DNA from: Rhyzopertha dominica | Lineage: Eukaryota > Arthropoda > Insecta > Coleoptera > Bostrichidae | DNA length: 64,000 bases | Direction: 5' to 3' | Assembly (NCBI GenBank): GCA_025024175.1 | Contig: QCXZ01000138.1 | Coordinates: 48,269,092 to 48,333,091, forward strand | Shown here: in pieces, positions 44,131 to 56,684 of the stretch | How positions within the stretch are numbered: the first letter of the stretch is position 1 | Layout of the letters: each line of letters opens with the position of its first letter | The notes under the pieces: generated by a model | Databases searched by the model: none | The model's input: the letters and a program-made list of their open reading frames with translations, nothing else | Told to the model about the DNA's origin: nothing | Program-made: the position numbers and the translations under genes

Positions 44131-46429
44131 TTTTTGAATGAATGTGCCTCTAAAGAGGGATTTGAAATTAGAAGGAAAAGGCACTGGCTCTGTTTCGATA
44201 TTAACTGGGGATTGCGTTGCTCAGCGTTCACTGTAACTTTAGAATTTAATTTTGTTTGAGTGTGCTCAAGTATAATGCATTTCTAATATCTTTACGTAGT
44301 TGACATAAGGCCTTTATGCAAGTTTCAGTCCATTCCTAGCACTAAGAAATATGCGATTGTAAAGCTTTTTTACCATACTTTAACTGTTACACTGGTTTGG
44401 AGTCAAGGGCCAAAAATATTTTGAGTTTGGTTCGGTGCACAGGAAAATATTATAATTTCATTACTAATGCATATTAAATAAATTTAAAAAAGAACAATCG
44501 CTGCGGTTATTTTATTAAGTATGTCAATAAATGATATGTTTGAAATTATTTACTCTTCGCTAATTTATCAAAGTTTGTCCCAATAGTGGTCTTTGCAATT
44601 CTTAAAATGTTCTCAATATGAACATTATGATTCTTTCGAGAAAACAACTGCTGAGATAGATATGTGGTGCAAAAAGGCAATGCCATGCATGATTTATAAT
44701 TTTAGGAAAATATGAAAGGGGCCATATTTTGAATAAAAACTAAACAGACATAATTAAAGTTCCACTGTAACTGTATCAATTCAATCTGAGCTTCTTCAGA
44801 GACATCGAATGGACGGACCAACAAATTCAGGCATTTTTCACTTCTATGAAAATCGATGTGAATTGAGTCAAATGATGTAGACTATAAATATATTTGTCCA
44901 CGTTTGAAATCCAACAAGACGCCATAGAAGGAAAATGCTTGTTACCATTTTTTTTAACTGATCTACAAATTTAGCTTCACTTCAAACGCTTTTAAAATCT
45001 CAAACAACTCAAAAACCATATTTCTAATACAATATAGATAGATAAATTTTCTTTATCGAAGGAACCACTGGGCCGACAATGAAGTTTCCACGTGCTGAAG
45101 GCCCTTGCTCTAGTCCAGTGATTTTCCACAAGTTTTTCCCAGTGACCCACCTGAATAAAGTTTGTTATATATTAGCTATATTGAATAGATATTAAGTGAA
45201 GCTGTCTTTTATATAGTGTGCTTTAAAATTGGCTGACAACCTATTTATTGCTAATATGATAAATTTTAAGCCTATTAAATCATTTTCATTTATATACAAA
45301 GGTGCATCTTTATAAAGTTATGGCCATTCAGAGTTGTGTGTGGTGTTATTTTTTCGGCAATTTCTTGCAAGAAAAGTATTTTTTTTGTCAGAACAGACAC
45401 ATTAAGGAACTCAGGTCCTTATAACCAACATATTTTTTTATCACTTATTATTTTAGGCTTTTCTATCTTTTTTTATTCTTTTCTTTTGATTTTTTCTTTT
45501 GCTTGTTCTTCGGAAGCTATTTGATCTTTTATAAACTTTTAATTGTTCAGCCAAAAAACAATGCCTTGATCACATCAAAATTTAAACTTTACCAATTATT
45601 AAGTGTGCATATCACAAGTGTCTGAGGTAACATTTATGAGAATATAATTAACGTTTAGTAATTCAATTCAATTGTTGTTTGATTTGTGGCAAATTATTTT
45701 GGTTTGCAATTGATAATAAATAAAAAGACATTCAAAGTAATTTTAAATTTATTCTTGCAAATGTCGCTCTATATTTTTCCGTGAATGACACTTGGTAACC
45801 GTTAAACGTCAAGCATCCAGTTGGTTTTTGCAATTCTTCTCGAAAACGATCAAAAATCCAAACATACAAGAAACCCTAAAGATTGTAAATAAATCATTAA
45901 CGCAAGATAAAAACCTATGTACGTGCTAGTAACAAAAAGATCAAATTTCAAAAAGTTGTCTTCTGTAGCTAATAACAAAAAAGTTCTTTGTTTTAAAGAT
46001 TGAAAAGTTATTGGCAAGAAACGTAGGATTGGAATGCCACTTTGAAGAAATTCAACTATTTAAGGGTATACTTTTGCACATAAGATAGGTATATATGCCG
46101 ACAAATAATTTGGCTGGAATTCAAAACACGTTGTAAATGAAATGATAGCTAACAATTAATAGAAATAAGTACCGTCACCTAATTTGTGGTCGCGTAAAGT
46201 ATACGCAGCAGTTTCCAATTTAATGGGTTTAACTATTGATAATTAGCAGTACCAGCACCTTGTGTCAGTACCACTGTCAAAATATATAACTTGTACTGAC
46301 CAAGTATAAGTTAAGGTTATGTCATTTTACATTTAAGCATTAAGCGTAAGATTTAACTACAAACTGTTGTAAACAATTTTATAACAAATATTGCAAGAAA
46401 TTCATTATTATTAATTACGACCCTCATTA
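44131..46429. other. No gene seen
   Basis: AT-rich DNA with short chance ORFs (for example 45336-45524). Nothing assignable. Confidence 0.4.
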
Positions 46430-46620
46430 AAACCTTCGGCGCCCCACTTGTTTAATTAGACTGTACCATTTTTTCTGCGGCTTTTTGTAAAGCAGTAAGG
46501 TTCCTTAGATACAGAATCTGCTTCTGTGTCCCCCCTTTAAACTTCGTGTAATAATCAAGGGACCGAGAATAATTGCTCAACTAGCGTACACGGACCGAAG
46601 ACAGAGCTACATCAGTGTTC
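46430..46620. other. GC-moderate island, possible regulatory DNA
   Basis: A short unique, GC-raised block (CTTCGGCGCCCCACTTG near 46434, GTACACGGACCGAAGACAG near 46586). A similar phrase ACCGAAGACAGAGCT occurs at about 3658, so part may be repetitive. Confidence 0.25.
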
Positions 46621-46699
46621 AAAAAAAGGCGAATACTATCGAAATAAACATGTACAGAAGGACGAATTTAGTTTGTTGAACTATGAGATTGCTCGCGAT

Positions 46700-46830
46700 C
46701 CCCCTAGAAAAATATGTGTAGTTTTCCGCAAGGTTCTATGCAGGGACCCCTATTTGTTGTCTATATTTAAGCCCTGCCATATGTATTGCCAAATTCACGG
46801 ACGATAAAGAATATCCATATGATTTATGAA
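46700..46830 (+). pseudogene. Small non-LTR reverse transcriptase fragment
   Basis: The plus strand reads FPQGSMQGPLFVVYI, a stop, ALPYVLPN, then, after a shift, TDD. This equals the [21 protein letters not shown] ... FADD block of CR1-group reverse transcriptases with the catalytic F/Y-A-D-D partly eroded. About 110 bp survive. Confidence 0.65.
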
Positions 46831-48298
46831 CTTTTTTTTAGACTTTTGTATTTTATCCCTGGATTTTTTTAAAATTATTTATAAATTGTTTTGACTACAC
46901 TACACTTATATCTAATTACAGACGATAATTTTGCTAATGTTACCTGCTATAATTTGAGTAACACGCTTAAGTAAGTAAGTAATATTAAAATGCGTAAATC
47001 CAGATTATTTACTGGCTTCGGATATCACCTACATTTATCAAAATGAAACATATAATTCATTCAAATGTAAATTAGAGGAAAGTGATTGAAATACACCTCA
47101 ACAATTAATTACTTTTCGAAAATACCGCATATTATGTTCTTATCACACATTACTTCTGACTTCCTATAAACTTCTTCGTCACACTACTAGTTTCATCGGG
47201 AGGGGGCGTTTTCCAGCCTCTGGCACGCAAACTCCAAAATTAGTAATTTAACATCTACTTGAAATTTTTCCGTTTCGCTTACGTCAGGTGATTTCGGCAA
47301 CCATCATTAAAATTAAAATATCATTAATAGGCCCTTTGTGCTATAAAGCTGTTATAAATGCAATAATAAAACAACTGAAAAACTTTAAAGTGAGTAGCCT
47401 TTATAATTGCCAAGCTGGGTGCTAACATTATAGCATTTATATAAATAAGGCTTCAGTGTCAAACTATTTTATTAAATGTATTTCAGTGACTCCATAATTC
47501 TTATTAATAAAATACTATTGACTCTAAAATGTCACTAGGACAGCATTTTTAGCGGCAATTAACAAATATTAAGACATTACTTCTAACGATCGTAATTACT
47601 GATATTATTATTTGCGACATTTTTACACAATGACCATATATGAAGTATCTAGCGTGTATTCGTACATGGGACAATATCTTTTTTGTGGTTGTACCTTTAT
47701 AAGCTTTAACTTGCCAAAATTGTTCGTAACTCCATCCTAAAAAGTACTTCCGCTGTCAATTCAATGTAAACATCAAATATTGAACTGTGATATTTTTTTG
47801 AACTCTAAACTGTAATTAACGATTTGCTAAAAAACAGGTTGAATTAGAGGAACGCGACACGGCGTTGAAAACTTTTAATGATCTACCATTAATCAGGCGG
47901 AATTAAAGTTGTCTGTACCCACTTAATTACAGAGTATCTACATTTATATTACAGGAAAAGTGCTCAGACCACAAAAGTTGGGACAGATATAAAATCGTCA
48001 GGAGGGTGGAATTGCTGAAAATCTTTTAGGGTAGTTTAGTTTGAGGTTAAAATATAGTAATAGTAATAGTAAAAGCGTGTTTAGGTTAGAAACCTTGCAG
48101 CACTTGCGTGATGGTAACAACCTACCGAAAATTGGTGTAATATCTGCTCAATAGACTGTTTGCTTGAGCAACTAGTATTTTTTTCAGGTTGACAGATCAA
48201 GTACACTTCTTGGGAGAACATAAAATTATTTTCTAACTTCGTCGAAATGTGTTCATGGATTCTAAGGCATGACCTTTTACTCTTTGTTTCTTTTTCAG
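46831..48298. other. No gene seen
   Basis: AT-rich DNA; a slightly GC-raised patch at about 47190-47310 only. Confidence 0.4.
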
Positions 48299-48338
48299 AA
48301 GTACCAGTTGAAGTCTAAAAACAAGAGGACATACAAAC
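48299..48338 (+). other. Candidate microexon (40 nt)
   Basis: Preceded by an excellent acceptor (TTTACTCTTTGTTTCTTTTTCAG, written here as a pyrimidine tract of about 20 nt ending at 48298) and followed by a consensus donor GTGAGTG (48339-48345). Only one frame is open: KYQLKSKNKRTYK. Phase would be 0 in and 1 out. Small, Lys-rich exons occur as alternative microexons in neural genes, but I cannot name the gene. No matching exon was found nearby. Confidence 0.35.
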
Positions 48339-48345
48339 GTGAGTG

Positions 48346-50639
48346 TTTTACTTACTTACTTTTAATGCAAAAATAAGGATTTGATCTGTGTTGCTTGAAA
48401 CTACTTTCAGTATAAAAGGAGCCCGATTTTTACTCTCAAGCTTTTCAATTGTAGCTAAATGACCCATAGTCGTATTTTGCAAACTGCGTATCGGCTGTAT
48501 ACAGTATACGGTATGAGCCGTTCGTGTAGGCACACCATCCTTTTGAGATCCATCGGCTGTAAAGTTTACTAGTTAATTTTCATTCGTGCATGTACTGCGA
48601 ACAATCGCGACTGTAGTAATTAAGCCGTATCCGATATAAAGAGCTCGCCTTTCAGCCGTGCGTCTGGTATATATGTAAAATCGAAGCGTTTTTTAGTTAG
48701 TGTCTGCTGTACGTGTTTCAGTGGGTCAAAAAGTAACAATGGAAACAAGAATAACTGCCGCAGAGTATTTATAATATTGATAGGTTTAGTTGATCTGAAA
48801 TAGTCAAATGCAGTCGCATGAGCTTCTGGTTTAAAGATCTTAAGCAGGAAATCTAAGTTGGTCTCCGACTTCAAGAATTTTAAAAGGCATTAGCTATTTG
48901 CTTGTTTGTAAAGTGTATTCTAACTAAACTAAGCTAAATTCTTATGCTAGCCTTGTCTTTCTGTTCTTGAAAATCAATTATAATGCTTCAAGCTTAAAAA
49001 ACCAAAAAAATTTAATATTGCTCAATTTTTTTATCATAGTTAGCCACAGCTCCACGTGCCAGATACTATATTACAAGAGAATGAAGTCTTGCAGATTGGC
49101 AACTTATCCTTGTCTGTTCTGGGTTCAGTGTTAATGTTTGACCGCATATATAAAGCTGCTTTAAAGCCGCTGTAATGCCAGTAACAGCAACCGCAGCTTA
49201 ATGTAGCTTATCAACTTTCCGCTAAAAGCCTATTAGAGGTTTATAACCTAGCTGGATGAAGTGATGAATATTCGTTCCAAGTGACAGGCTGGCCGCAGTC
49301 TGAAATTAAAATACTTTTTCCTTGTTTAAAATTATGAATAGCAACACCTGAGTTCTGCTATTGCTCGGGTAATATTTAAGTTAGAAAACGATATTTACTA
49401 TATTATACAGTTCTGTTTAGTTAAAAAATGTGCTGCTTTAAAGTACTATGATTATGTTCTTTATAAACAGCACATTGTTACTAAAATAGCAAACAAAATT
49501 AAACGGTAGTAACGTAATAACAAGCATGTGTTTAGGATCTGACGTAAGCAATCAATTTCTTTAGCTGGGTAATATTAGAATTACTCATATTTTCTATCCA
49601 GCTCACAAATTTTTTTTTATTTTCGACCTGCATTTTTCGTGTCTTTCTGGTATGTCCTGACTGCAATTTAAATTTACAGGTGATCCATTCAGGTTTTCTG
49701 TTGAGTATAGGAAGCATTTTCTTGACTTGGGCGCTTTGATGTTATTGGTTGATAACCCTACCAGTTCAATGACTTAATTTTTTTAGTCAATAGATAGTGG
49801 AAGCTGGACAGAAAAAAATTATAAGTAGTGTACATACATCCTGTGGTAGAACGATATCCAATTTAATTACAGGGATGGATAGGCATTAAATGGGACAAGC
49901 ATATTCTGCAGCTTGATTAATTTTTTGACAATTAGTCAACTCACATTTCTAGATCATACCTACAAAACAGTTAGGTACTCCTAGATAGCTTTGAGTGAAA
50001 CAGTCTAACAGTTGTTTGCCCTCCCCGGTCATTTGTCATCTTCTTGCTGGGTGGAAGGTTTTTATTGGTTTTAGTTTCAGCTGATTTTGATCTTGTACAG
50101 AGGTGTAGTAGTAGCAACAACGTGCTGAAAATCTTATTCTTAAATAGAAGTCATTTCCATCAACGAAATGCACTGTTTCTTCCGGATGGTTCTGCTAATA
50201 GGACTTAACCATTTGTATTAGTTGGTGGTCCTTTTATATATTATAATATCATAAGGATTACTTAGCAATGTACGATGGTTGTACTCGTAGGATGCATTAG
50301 GTTAAAGATACAATAACACTTTTTGGTATCTTGACTTGACATTCTCTTGTAATGACTAGAAATTTATAATTATTGCATTAAGTCATATTTAAAGTAAACA
50401 GTATAAGAATAAGAGAGTAAATGTTTTATTGGTCGTGTGGATTTCTATATACAGGTTGTCACAACTAAAATTGGTCTCCCTTGAAATTAAAATTGATTTT
50501 TTTATCATTTTCCCAACTGTAAAAAAAATTTGAGGTTTTAGAGGGTGCAAATATTAGTTTTTAGTAGTTTATGTAACGATATTGCAATGTATAAGCCCAA
50601 ATTCCCAAAGAGTATCGCTTTAAATGATGAAATTACGTC
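48346..50639. other. No gene seen
   Basis: AT-rich. ORFs at 48620-48874 and 49532-49717 (minus) show no motif. At about 50452-50475 a phrase ACAGGTTGTCACAACTAAAA resembles a transposon end, but no partner was found. Confidence 0.35.
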
Positions 50640-50930
50640 ACAATCCTCATTGTATTTACTACCCTTCTCTTATTTTCGCCGATATCTTTAACCTTCCAAG
50701 ATACCGAAACCCCTCGTCTCCTAACAATACGACAAGGCGAACTTGTTCGGAGGTATCAGAGTGTAATTAATATTTGCTCAAGGGTTCAAGGAGCAAAAAG
50801 CTCCCTTATATCGAGTTTAGTGCTTCTGAAAGGAATAAACCACTACAGTGAATTGCTTCGCCTTTACTGTCGCTCCTTCATTTTTCGGACTAGCACAGAA
50901 AACATCTCCGATAGGAGTGGGGCTACTAGA
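50640..50930. other. GC-moderate island, possible regulatory DNA
   Basis: Unique, less AT-rich block (ACCGAAACCCCTCGTCTCC near 50703, GACAAGGCGAACTTGTTCGG near 50730 with a small stem). No ORF. Confidence 0.25.
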
Positions 50931-51600
50931 ATATAAAATTCGTTGATAAGCGTTCAATGCGACAGTTATTTTAACAAAGCATTTATCGGCATCTACTGTT
51001 GTCCTGAATTATTATTATTCATTCTTTTTTATAGTTCAATCTACATCTTTTCTATAATAACCGCTGAAATTACATTTATAGAAACCTTTGAATATGGCCG
51101 TGCTTTGGACAGTTTTTTTTATTAAGTCTAGTCAGAGTAAACACGCTTGGGCGTGTTCCAACTTAAATTTCAAATAATTATAAAAAAGACCAAGTATTTA
51201 TATACAAGTGACATTACGGTTGTTCTCAAGTGTGTTCGTATACGAGTTATCACAATGCCAGTGTCTTCGCAGAAAATTTCATGTTGCTAAAGAACTAACT
51301 GATGCCGTCGCAGACAAGATTTCTGTTTGGATAGATATCCGATTCAAAAACCTAGAAGATAAGGTGCAAGAGGCATTGGTGTATGGCACATACAACCTTA
51401 AACGGTATAGCCGTAAATTTGAGTGTTGAATGGGTAAATAGACGTCAGCGTTTACTTACGTCCTTGAAGGGAAAGCCTCACCTCGTCATAGTTAAATTTA
51501 TCAGCTACAGATACAGATAATTGGTAATGGGCAATCGCAAGCTGCTAAAGCTGAATTGGTTTAGATCGTAATGAAAAGTAGAGTTTTTTGGAAGTTATTA
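50931..51600. other. No gene seen
   Basis: Short ORFs (50943-51125 and 51208-51429) lack motifs or splice support. AT-rich flank of the Penelope-like element. Confidence 0.35.
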
Positions 51601-51854
51601 AATAATAATAACAAAACACTTGTTTTTATACTACTTCCAATTTTTATTTTTGGCAAAGCCAAATGCCTGCAACTAGCTATTAGCAAAGTGGTTGGTTAAT
51701 GAATTCAGTAAATTAACGTTTAATAATGACTGTTCGATCAAAAGATCCCTAGATTAAATAAATAGAATTAAAGACTTTGATATTAAACCTAATCACATTT
51801 GTTGATGTCGAATGACTGTTCAATAGTGTACCAGTACCCCAAGCTCTAGAATTT

Positions 51855-52172
51855 TTGGAAAATTTTTTTGAACAAAATAAACTCGATAGAGCGGTCATTG
51901 ACGAATACTTGAATCTAACTAAGCTGTGCATCGAACAAAACGCATTTATATTTAATCAAAAATTTTATAAAGAAAAATTTAGATTGGCAATGGAAAACCT
52001 TCTTTCACCTTTCTTAGCTAACCTTTTCTTAAACTACCTTGGAAATAATCTCAAAAGTACCAATGAATTTCCGATATTATGGTATAGATATCTAGACGAT
52101 ATTTTTACCATAATAGACAATAACTTCAATATTGATAATTTTATACAGAAATTAAATTCATTATATCAATAA
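51855..52172 (+). pseudogene. Penelope-like reverse transcriptase C-terminal part
   Basis: A 105-codon open stretch containing FFEQNKLDRAV, MENLLSPFLANLFLNYLG and YRYLDDIFTII. YLDD is the catalytic pair of the palm; the LSPFLANLF block is the family's G-PLSP--AN-F motif. After a stop at 52170 another frame continues with DSLLPFLDLKISRKN and IYRKPTHTENYI (52200-52290), typical of the RT end. Coding is broken but the domain identity is secure. Confidence 0.88.
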
Positions 52173-52309
52173 ATAAGTTTCACTTTTGAACTAGAAAAGG
52201 ATTCCCTATTGCCATTTCTAGATTTAAAAATATCAAGAAAGAATGATAGAATCACGTTTAATATTTACAGAAAACCGACACATACAGAAAATTACATCAA
52301 AAACAATTC

Positions 52310-52880
52310 TTGTACGCCTTTAAAAGTTTAATACATAGATTAATAAATGTTCCATTATCTACAGAAAATGAAAAGAATGAACTATCATATATTTATAATT
52401 TAGCCAACTTAAACGGATACAAAAAAGAAATGATCACTGAGTTATTAAACAAATACAAATATAATTTAAATTTGCAATCTCACACGCACCTTAGCCCTGA
52501 AAAAGAAACCATATTCCATAGAAAATTTACATACCATCCTTCAATAGAACATAAATTTCAAAATTTGTTTTCTAAATTTAATATTAATTTTGCTTTTGGA
52601 AACAACTACACATTAAGAAACTTTATAAAATTAAATGCTGTAACTGCCCAAAAAAGTACATTGGCCAAACAAAACGTAATCCAAATATTAGATTCAAAGA
52701 ACATACGTACCACGTAAACAATAGAAATGGAGAAAAATCTGTACTAGCACTACATAATATTGAAACAGGTCACAAATTTAATATAGCCAACGTGAAGTAG
52801 AAAACGTCAACACGCGCCAACTTGAACACCTTAGAGGCCATTTACGTGAAACGCAATTCTAGCCATCTGTTAAATACTGA
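52310..52880 (+). pseudogene. Penelope-like linker and GIY-YIG endonuclease, frame-broken
   Basis: The first 120 codons (52310-52660) form the RT-nuclease linker (SLIHRLINVPLSTENEKNEL, YKYNLNLQ). Near 52640 a frame change leads to CNCPKKYIGQTKRNPNIRFK, the YIG half of GIY-YIG, then EHTYHV and LHNIETGHKF. The GIY half is not evident. Stops follow at about 52800, and a tail reading RQLEHLRGHLRETQF lies in another frame. Confidence 0.82.
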
Positions 52881-53147
52881 TCTCACACCCTTAAATAATC
52901 CACTTGTAGCAATAGTAAAGACAGAAATGTAATTTAAACAAATTCTTTCCCCACACCGCGCAACTGTGTATCAATGTTTATCATATGTCAAAATGTCTTT
53001 TAGTGTTTTAATATAGTTATACTTGTTAAGTCACCGAAGAAGGCCGTGTTAAGCCACCGAAGAAGGCCGCTTGGCGGTTGAAATGCTGGCATTTGGCTTT
53101 GCCAAAAAAAAATAAAGTAAGATAAAAACAGGTGTTTTATTATTGTT

Positions 53148-54400
53148 ATGGTTTACATCCATTCAACTTATTCGGTTAATCCATCCGAATCAATATTTTG
53201 TTTGAATCGAAAATGTGCCCAGATTATTGGCATTAATTTAACTGAAATAGTAGGGTTTTTTCTGAAAATTTGTGTTAAACATAACAAAGAAGAACGAATA
53301 TTCGATTGTAGCGTTGGGTAGAAGTAATTGCAGCTTTACTATATTGAAAACCAAACCTAACTCTAGCTGTTGCTGAAGCAATGTTTTAAGTACACTGATG
53401 TTTGCGAGTACTATACCAAAAGAAACACAGAATGATTTTAATATTGATATCAATTGATGAGGAAGTGGGTAGTCTTGTGGGTAGTGGATAAGGACACATA
53501 CCGTTATGAGCAAAGAATGGCTTAGAACATGATATTAGGTTCTTTAAGGACTTGATGTGTTTGTACAATTTCGTTAAAACCTCCAATTTCCTTAGCAGCG
53601 GTATTTGCAGTGACCAAAGTTTTCAATAAGTTTTGAATAAAAGTGTGATATTCATTTTCGACTCATTTTTTAGGTTTTATGAGTACATATACTAAATTGT
53701 CAATGCACTTTGGACTGGAAAAATGATCCTTAAAAGCTCTGCTGTTCTTTACTGCATACTGCAAAAATAATACATCAATACAGTAGATCCATAAGGCGCA
53801 ACTGTGATACTTTCTTTTGCGTCCTCTACAGAGAAAAATATTAAGTTTTATAGAAATAAAGAAATTAGGTAATTCTAATTTGCCATGACTGAAGCGCAAA
53901 CCTTATTTCGTTGGTTTTTATTAGCAAGTTCCCGTAGAGCTGTTAGAATTTTGAATATGCACAACAGTACAAATATTTTATAGATCGGAAATGGTGGCAG
54001 CCGACAATAGTGATGCTGATTCAGACAGTATCAGAAAACATTCCGATGTTACTGTAAAAGATCACCTTTATTAAATTTTTGGAGTTCTTGTTCATTTAAA
54101 GCTTTGATGTGCGATTTTTCGTTGACACTTACTTGTTGAAGTTTGTTTAATGTTGATTCAGAGTTGCTTATTTATATTTCGAAACACAAGTGCATTTCAT
54201 TGTGACTTCATTAAGAACGCAAAATAATCTGCGTTACATTGAAGACTGTGTACGGAAGTATATCACTTTGAAGCTTCAAACAAGACATTTTTCACTAGGC
54301 GTTTACTCAGCTCACGAGATTACATATAAAGTAACGTCCCTGTCTCTTTGTCTATAGTTATTTGCTAATCTATCTTAAAAGCTCTAAAACAGACATAGCC
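53148..54400. other. No gene seen
   Basis: AT-rich. ORFs on the minus strand (53238-53513, 53386-53586, 53663-53899) overlap each other and have no motifs. Confidence 0.4.
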
Positions 54401-54620
54401 TAGGTCTTTTACCGTCACGTTCACCTTGTCCTCCGGGCACCCTTTTAGTGGGTCTGAACAATCCGTTCCTGTTTTATCTGGAAAGCTGTTTTAATCTAGT
54501 CCTGATTGAACCGCTTGTACGTACATCAAAGAAATTCTACTCCGAGAAGAACGAATCCGCCCGCTGTAGCGGAGCGGCTTCCAGTTTTGCAGCGTGCGTG
54601 TTATTAAACAAAGCGTAAGT
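54400..54620. other. GC-enriched island, possible conserved regulatory DNA
   Basis: About 220 bp of GC-raised DNA (CACCTTGTCCTCCGGGCACC near 54422, CGCCCGCTGTAGCGGAGCGG near 54558 with a short stem). No credible ORF. Confidence 0.3.
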
Positions 54621-54879
54621 GTTTGCTTCCTCTGATGCCATACTTCTTGTTTTATAAATACGAGTATGTGTAATTTCATGTTCGCTTCAAAATCCAAACT
54701 AATTTTGATACACTAAATAAAACCTACAGGCTGCAGAAGGTTGTACTTCTCGCACGGTGGACAACGCGAATCTGGCCATTTTACAGCAAGAAACAGCAAA
54801 CAAAAACTTCACCCAAAAAAGATAAACAAAAAGAGCGGTTCATCTCATCTGCCACCCCCAAGCTTGCAATTGCACAACA

Positions 54880-55191
54880 CAATTGCAAGATTAACTACAG
54901 TAAAACCGCTTGAGATGACGGACATGGAAAACACCTCTCTCTCGATCACAGTCCGGATTCTTAATAAAGGAACAACAATTTCTGGGTTTCCCATTTTAAT
55001 GCAGATGATGAATTACTCGAACTTAAGAGTACCAAATCACCCGGCTGGAAATTAAGTGCATCATGTGCAGGATACCTAAGGGCTCTCTGAGCAGCCTTGC
55101 CAGCCAAAGTTTCTCGAGCTAACACTAATTTCTTGTCCAGCGAAATGTCCTGTTTTTCTACATTTTTATACTGCATACCCGTTGGTAACAA
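54880..55191 (-). pseudogene. Gypsy integrase C-terminal fragment
   Basis: The 76-codon stretch 54961-55191 has ARETLAGKAAQRALRY and NFQPGDLVLL, the start of the SH3-like integrase C-terminal domain. Past a stop, another frame gives RGVFHVRHLKRFYC (about 54900-54945), the usual end of the polyprotein in this lineage. The catalytic core is absent. Confidence 0.78.
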
Positions 55192-55209
55192 GCCTTTACA
55201 GGCTTTACA

Positions 55210-55400
55210 TTATGTCGAAATCGTAATCCTGGATGGCTAGAGCGTACCGCTCAATTCTAGCAGATAATAGTCTACATGTTTTCAAATATGACAAAGATCG
55301 ATTATCTGTATAGAGGGTAAAGTGACGGCCTATCCGAAATTTTTGCAAAGCCCAAACACAAGCTAAAGCTTCCTTTTCATTAATATGGTACCTTTAATGC
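55210..55400 (-). pseudogene. Gypsy RNase H fragment
   Basis: Minus-strand frame: YHINEKEALACVWALQKFR, then FTLYTDNRSLSYL and ARIERYALAIQDYDF. The E of NEKEALA and the D of YTDN correspond to catalytic positions of RNase H. No RT precedes it. Confidence 0.82.
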
Positions 55401-56228
55401 GTGGGGCCAAAGATGTGCTGAGACGTATTTTTAAGTCGTAGATTCTAATTGATTCCACCAGATGTTTAAAAAAAAACAACAGCGTGTCCCTTCAATGAAA
55501 TTTATTTGCCAACACTGTGCAGTTGTCTTCAGTACCTTAACTTTCTTCATATAACAAAAATAATATAAGATCAGCATAATAATAATACAGTAAATCAAAC
55601 CTACAGGCTGCAGAAGGTTGTACTTCTCGCGCGGTGGACAACGCGAATCTGGCCATTTTACAGCAAGAAACACCTAACAAAAAGCTCACAAAAAGAGCGG
55701 TTCAGCTCAACCTTTGGTGATCAGTGTTCTTTATATACCACTATTAAAACAGGGTTGCAGAATTTAAAACAGGAAGATCAGCTATCAAATGCGACTGATT
55801 CTATTTATGATATGATTTTACAACATCGACAAATTGGACTCACATCAGCAGGACTGTTTCACCTTTACAACACTACTGTAACTGTAACTACTGACTGGAG
55901 TTTTATCGACAGTACTCTCAATAGTGCAGAACAAAATTTCAACTACTTTGTGGAAATTATTCAGAGCGCTACAGTCACTTGTTTTCCATTAAGAAAAAAA
56001 AATCACTACAGAACACTCACAAGTTCGACAATTGGTTTAATAGGGATCTACGACAAATGCGAGATATTTTAAGATTATTGTACGATCCTAAAAAGAACCA
56101 CTTAATCGAAGACACCCCAATATCGTTCTTATAGAAAACTGTATTACCACGCGATTGCAACTGCCAAAAGAAAATGCCATGACGACCACATAGCCAACGC
56201 ATCTAATAAACAAACTGTCATATGGCAG

Positions 56229-56576
56229 GTGATCAAGTCAAAAAAGAAACAGTACACTCAACCACCTGAGGGACTAACTGCTGACAATTTTAATGAATAC
56301 TTCACAAATATAGCATCTAATCTGATAGAAACTCTTCCTGAACCTGTCGTAGTCGCTGACCAATACATACCTACCATAAGCAATCTCCAATTTAAATTTA
56401 AGGTGGTGTCGCTTAACGAAGTCAGGGATTCTATTAACAATTTGAAAAGATCGAAAAGCATGGATGCCTATGGCATAAACTCTGTTATCCTAAAAACATT
56501 AATTAATGTAATTGTCATTCCGTTGACTAAGTTATTTAATAACTGTATTCGTGAGAACACTTTTCCTTTTTATTAA
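56229..56576 (+). pseudogene. Non-LTR RT N-terminal segment
   Basis: 115 codons: LTADNFNEYFTNIASNLIE is the conserved pre-RT block (NEYF---G--L), and NLKRSKSMDAYGINSVILKT is the K-SK--D-YGI---ILK motif. It ends by frameshift in TTTTTATTAAAAA at about 56565-56580. The motif KKGDNLDVSNYRPVSLVPTV continues in another frame to 56680. Confidence 0.85.
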
Positions 56577-56684
56577 AAATTTCGAAAGTTATTCCCGTTT
56601 TCAAAAAAGGGCGATAATCTAGATGTTAGCAACTATCGACCTGTATCCTTAGTACCCACTGTTGCCAAAATATTCGAGTCGCTA

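Larger units (their letters stand above)
51601..53147 (+). mobile_element. Second Penelope-like retroelement, truncated, with inverted termini
   Basis: Inverted terminal segments: 51601-51671 (AACAAAACACTTGTTTTTAT ... TTTTTGGCAAAGCCAAATGCC) and, reversed, 53089-53147 (GGCATTTGGCTTTGCCAAA ... ATAAAAACAGGTGTTTTATT). Between them are the C-terminal half of Penelope-type RT (51855-52290) and a broken GIY-YIG nuclease (52310-52880). Just inside the right terminus, CACCGAAGAAGGCCG is repeated twice (about 53033-53078). It is distinct in sequence from the element at 32414-34600. The N-terminal RT half is missing, so it is 5'-truncated or deleted. Confidence 0.88.
54708..55709 (-). mobile_element. 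Deleted Ty3/Gypsy remnant bounded by LTR copies
   Basis: Two direct repeats, 54708-54847 and 55585-55709, share the minus-strand sequence TGAG(A/C)TGAACCGCTC through CAACCTTCTGCAGCCTGTAG and are taken as the first parts of the 3' and 5' LTRs. The 3' copy is preceded on the minus strand by a polypurine stretch AAGCTTGGGGGTGGCAGA. Between them survive only RNase H sequence (about 55215-55400) and the integrase C-terminus (54880-55191). Gag, protease, RT and the integrase core are gone. The LTR copies differ by substitutions and an indel, so this insertion is older than the element at 18776-23384 and belongs to another family. Confidence 0.8.
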
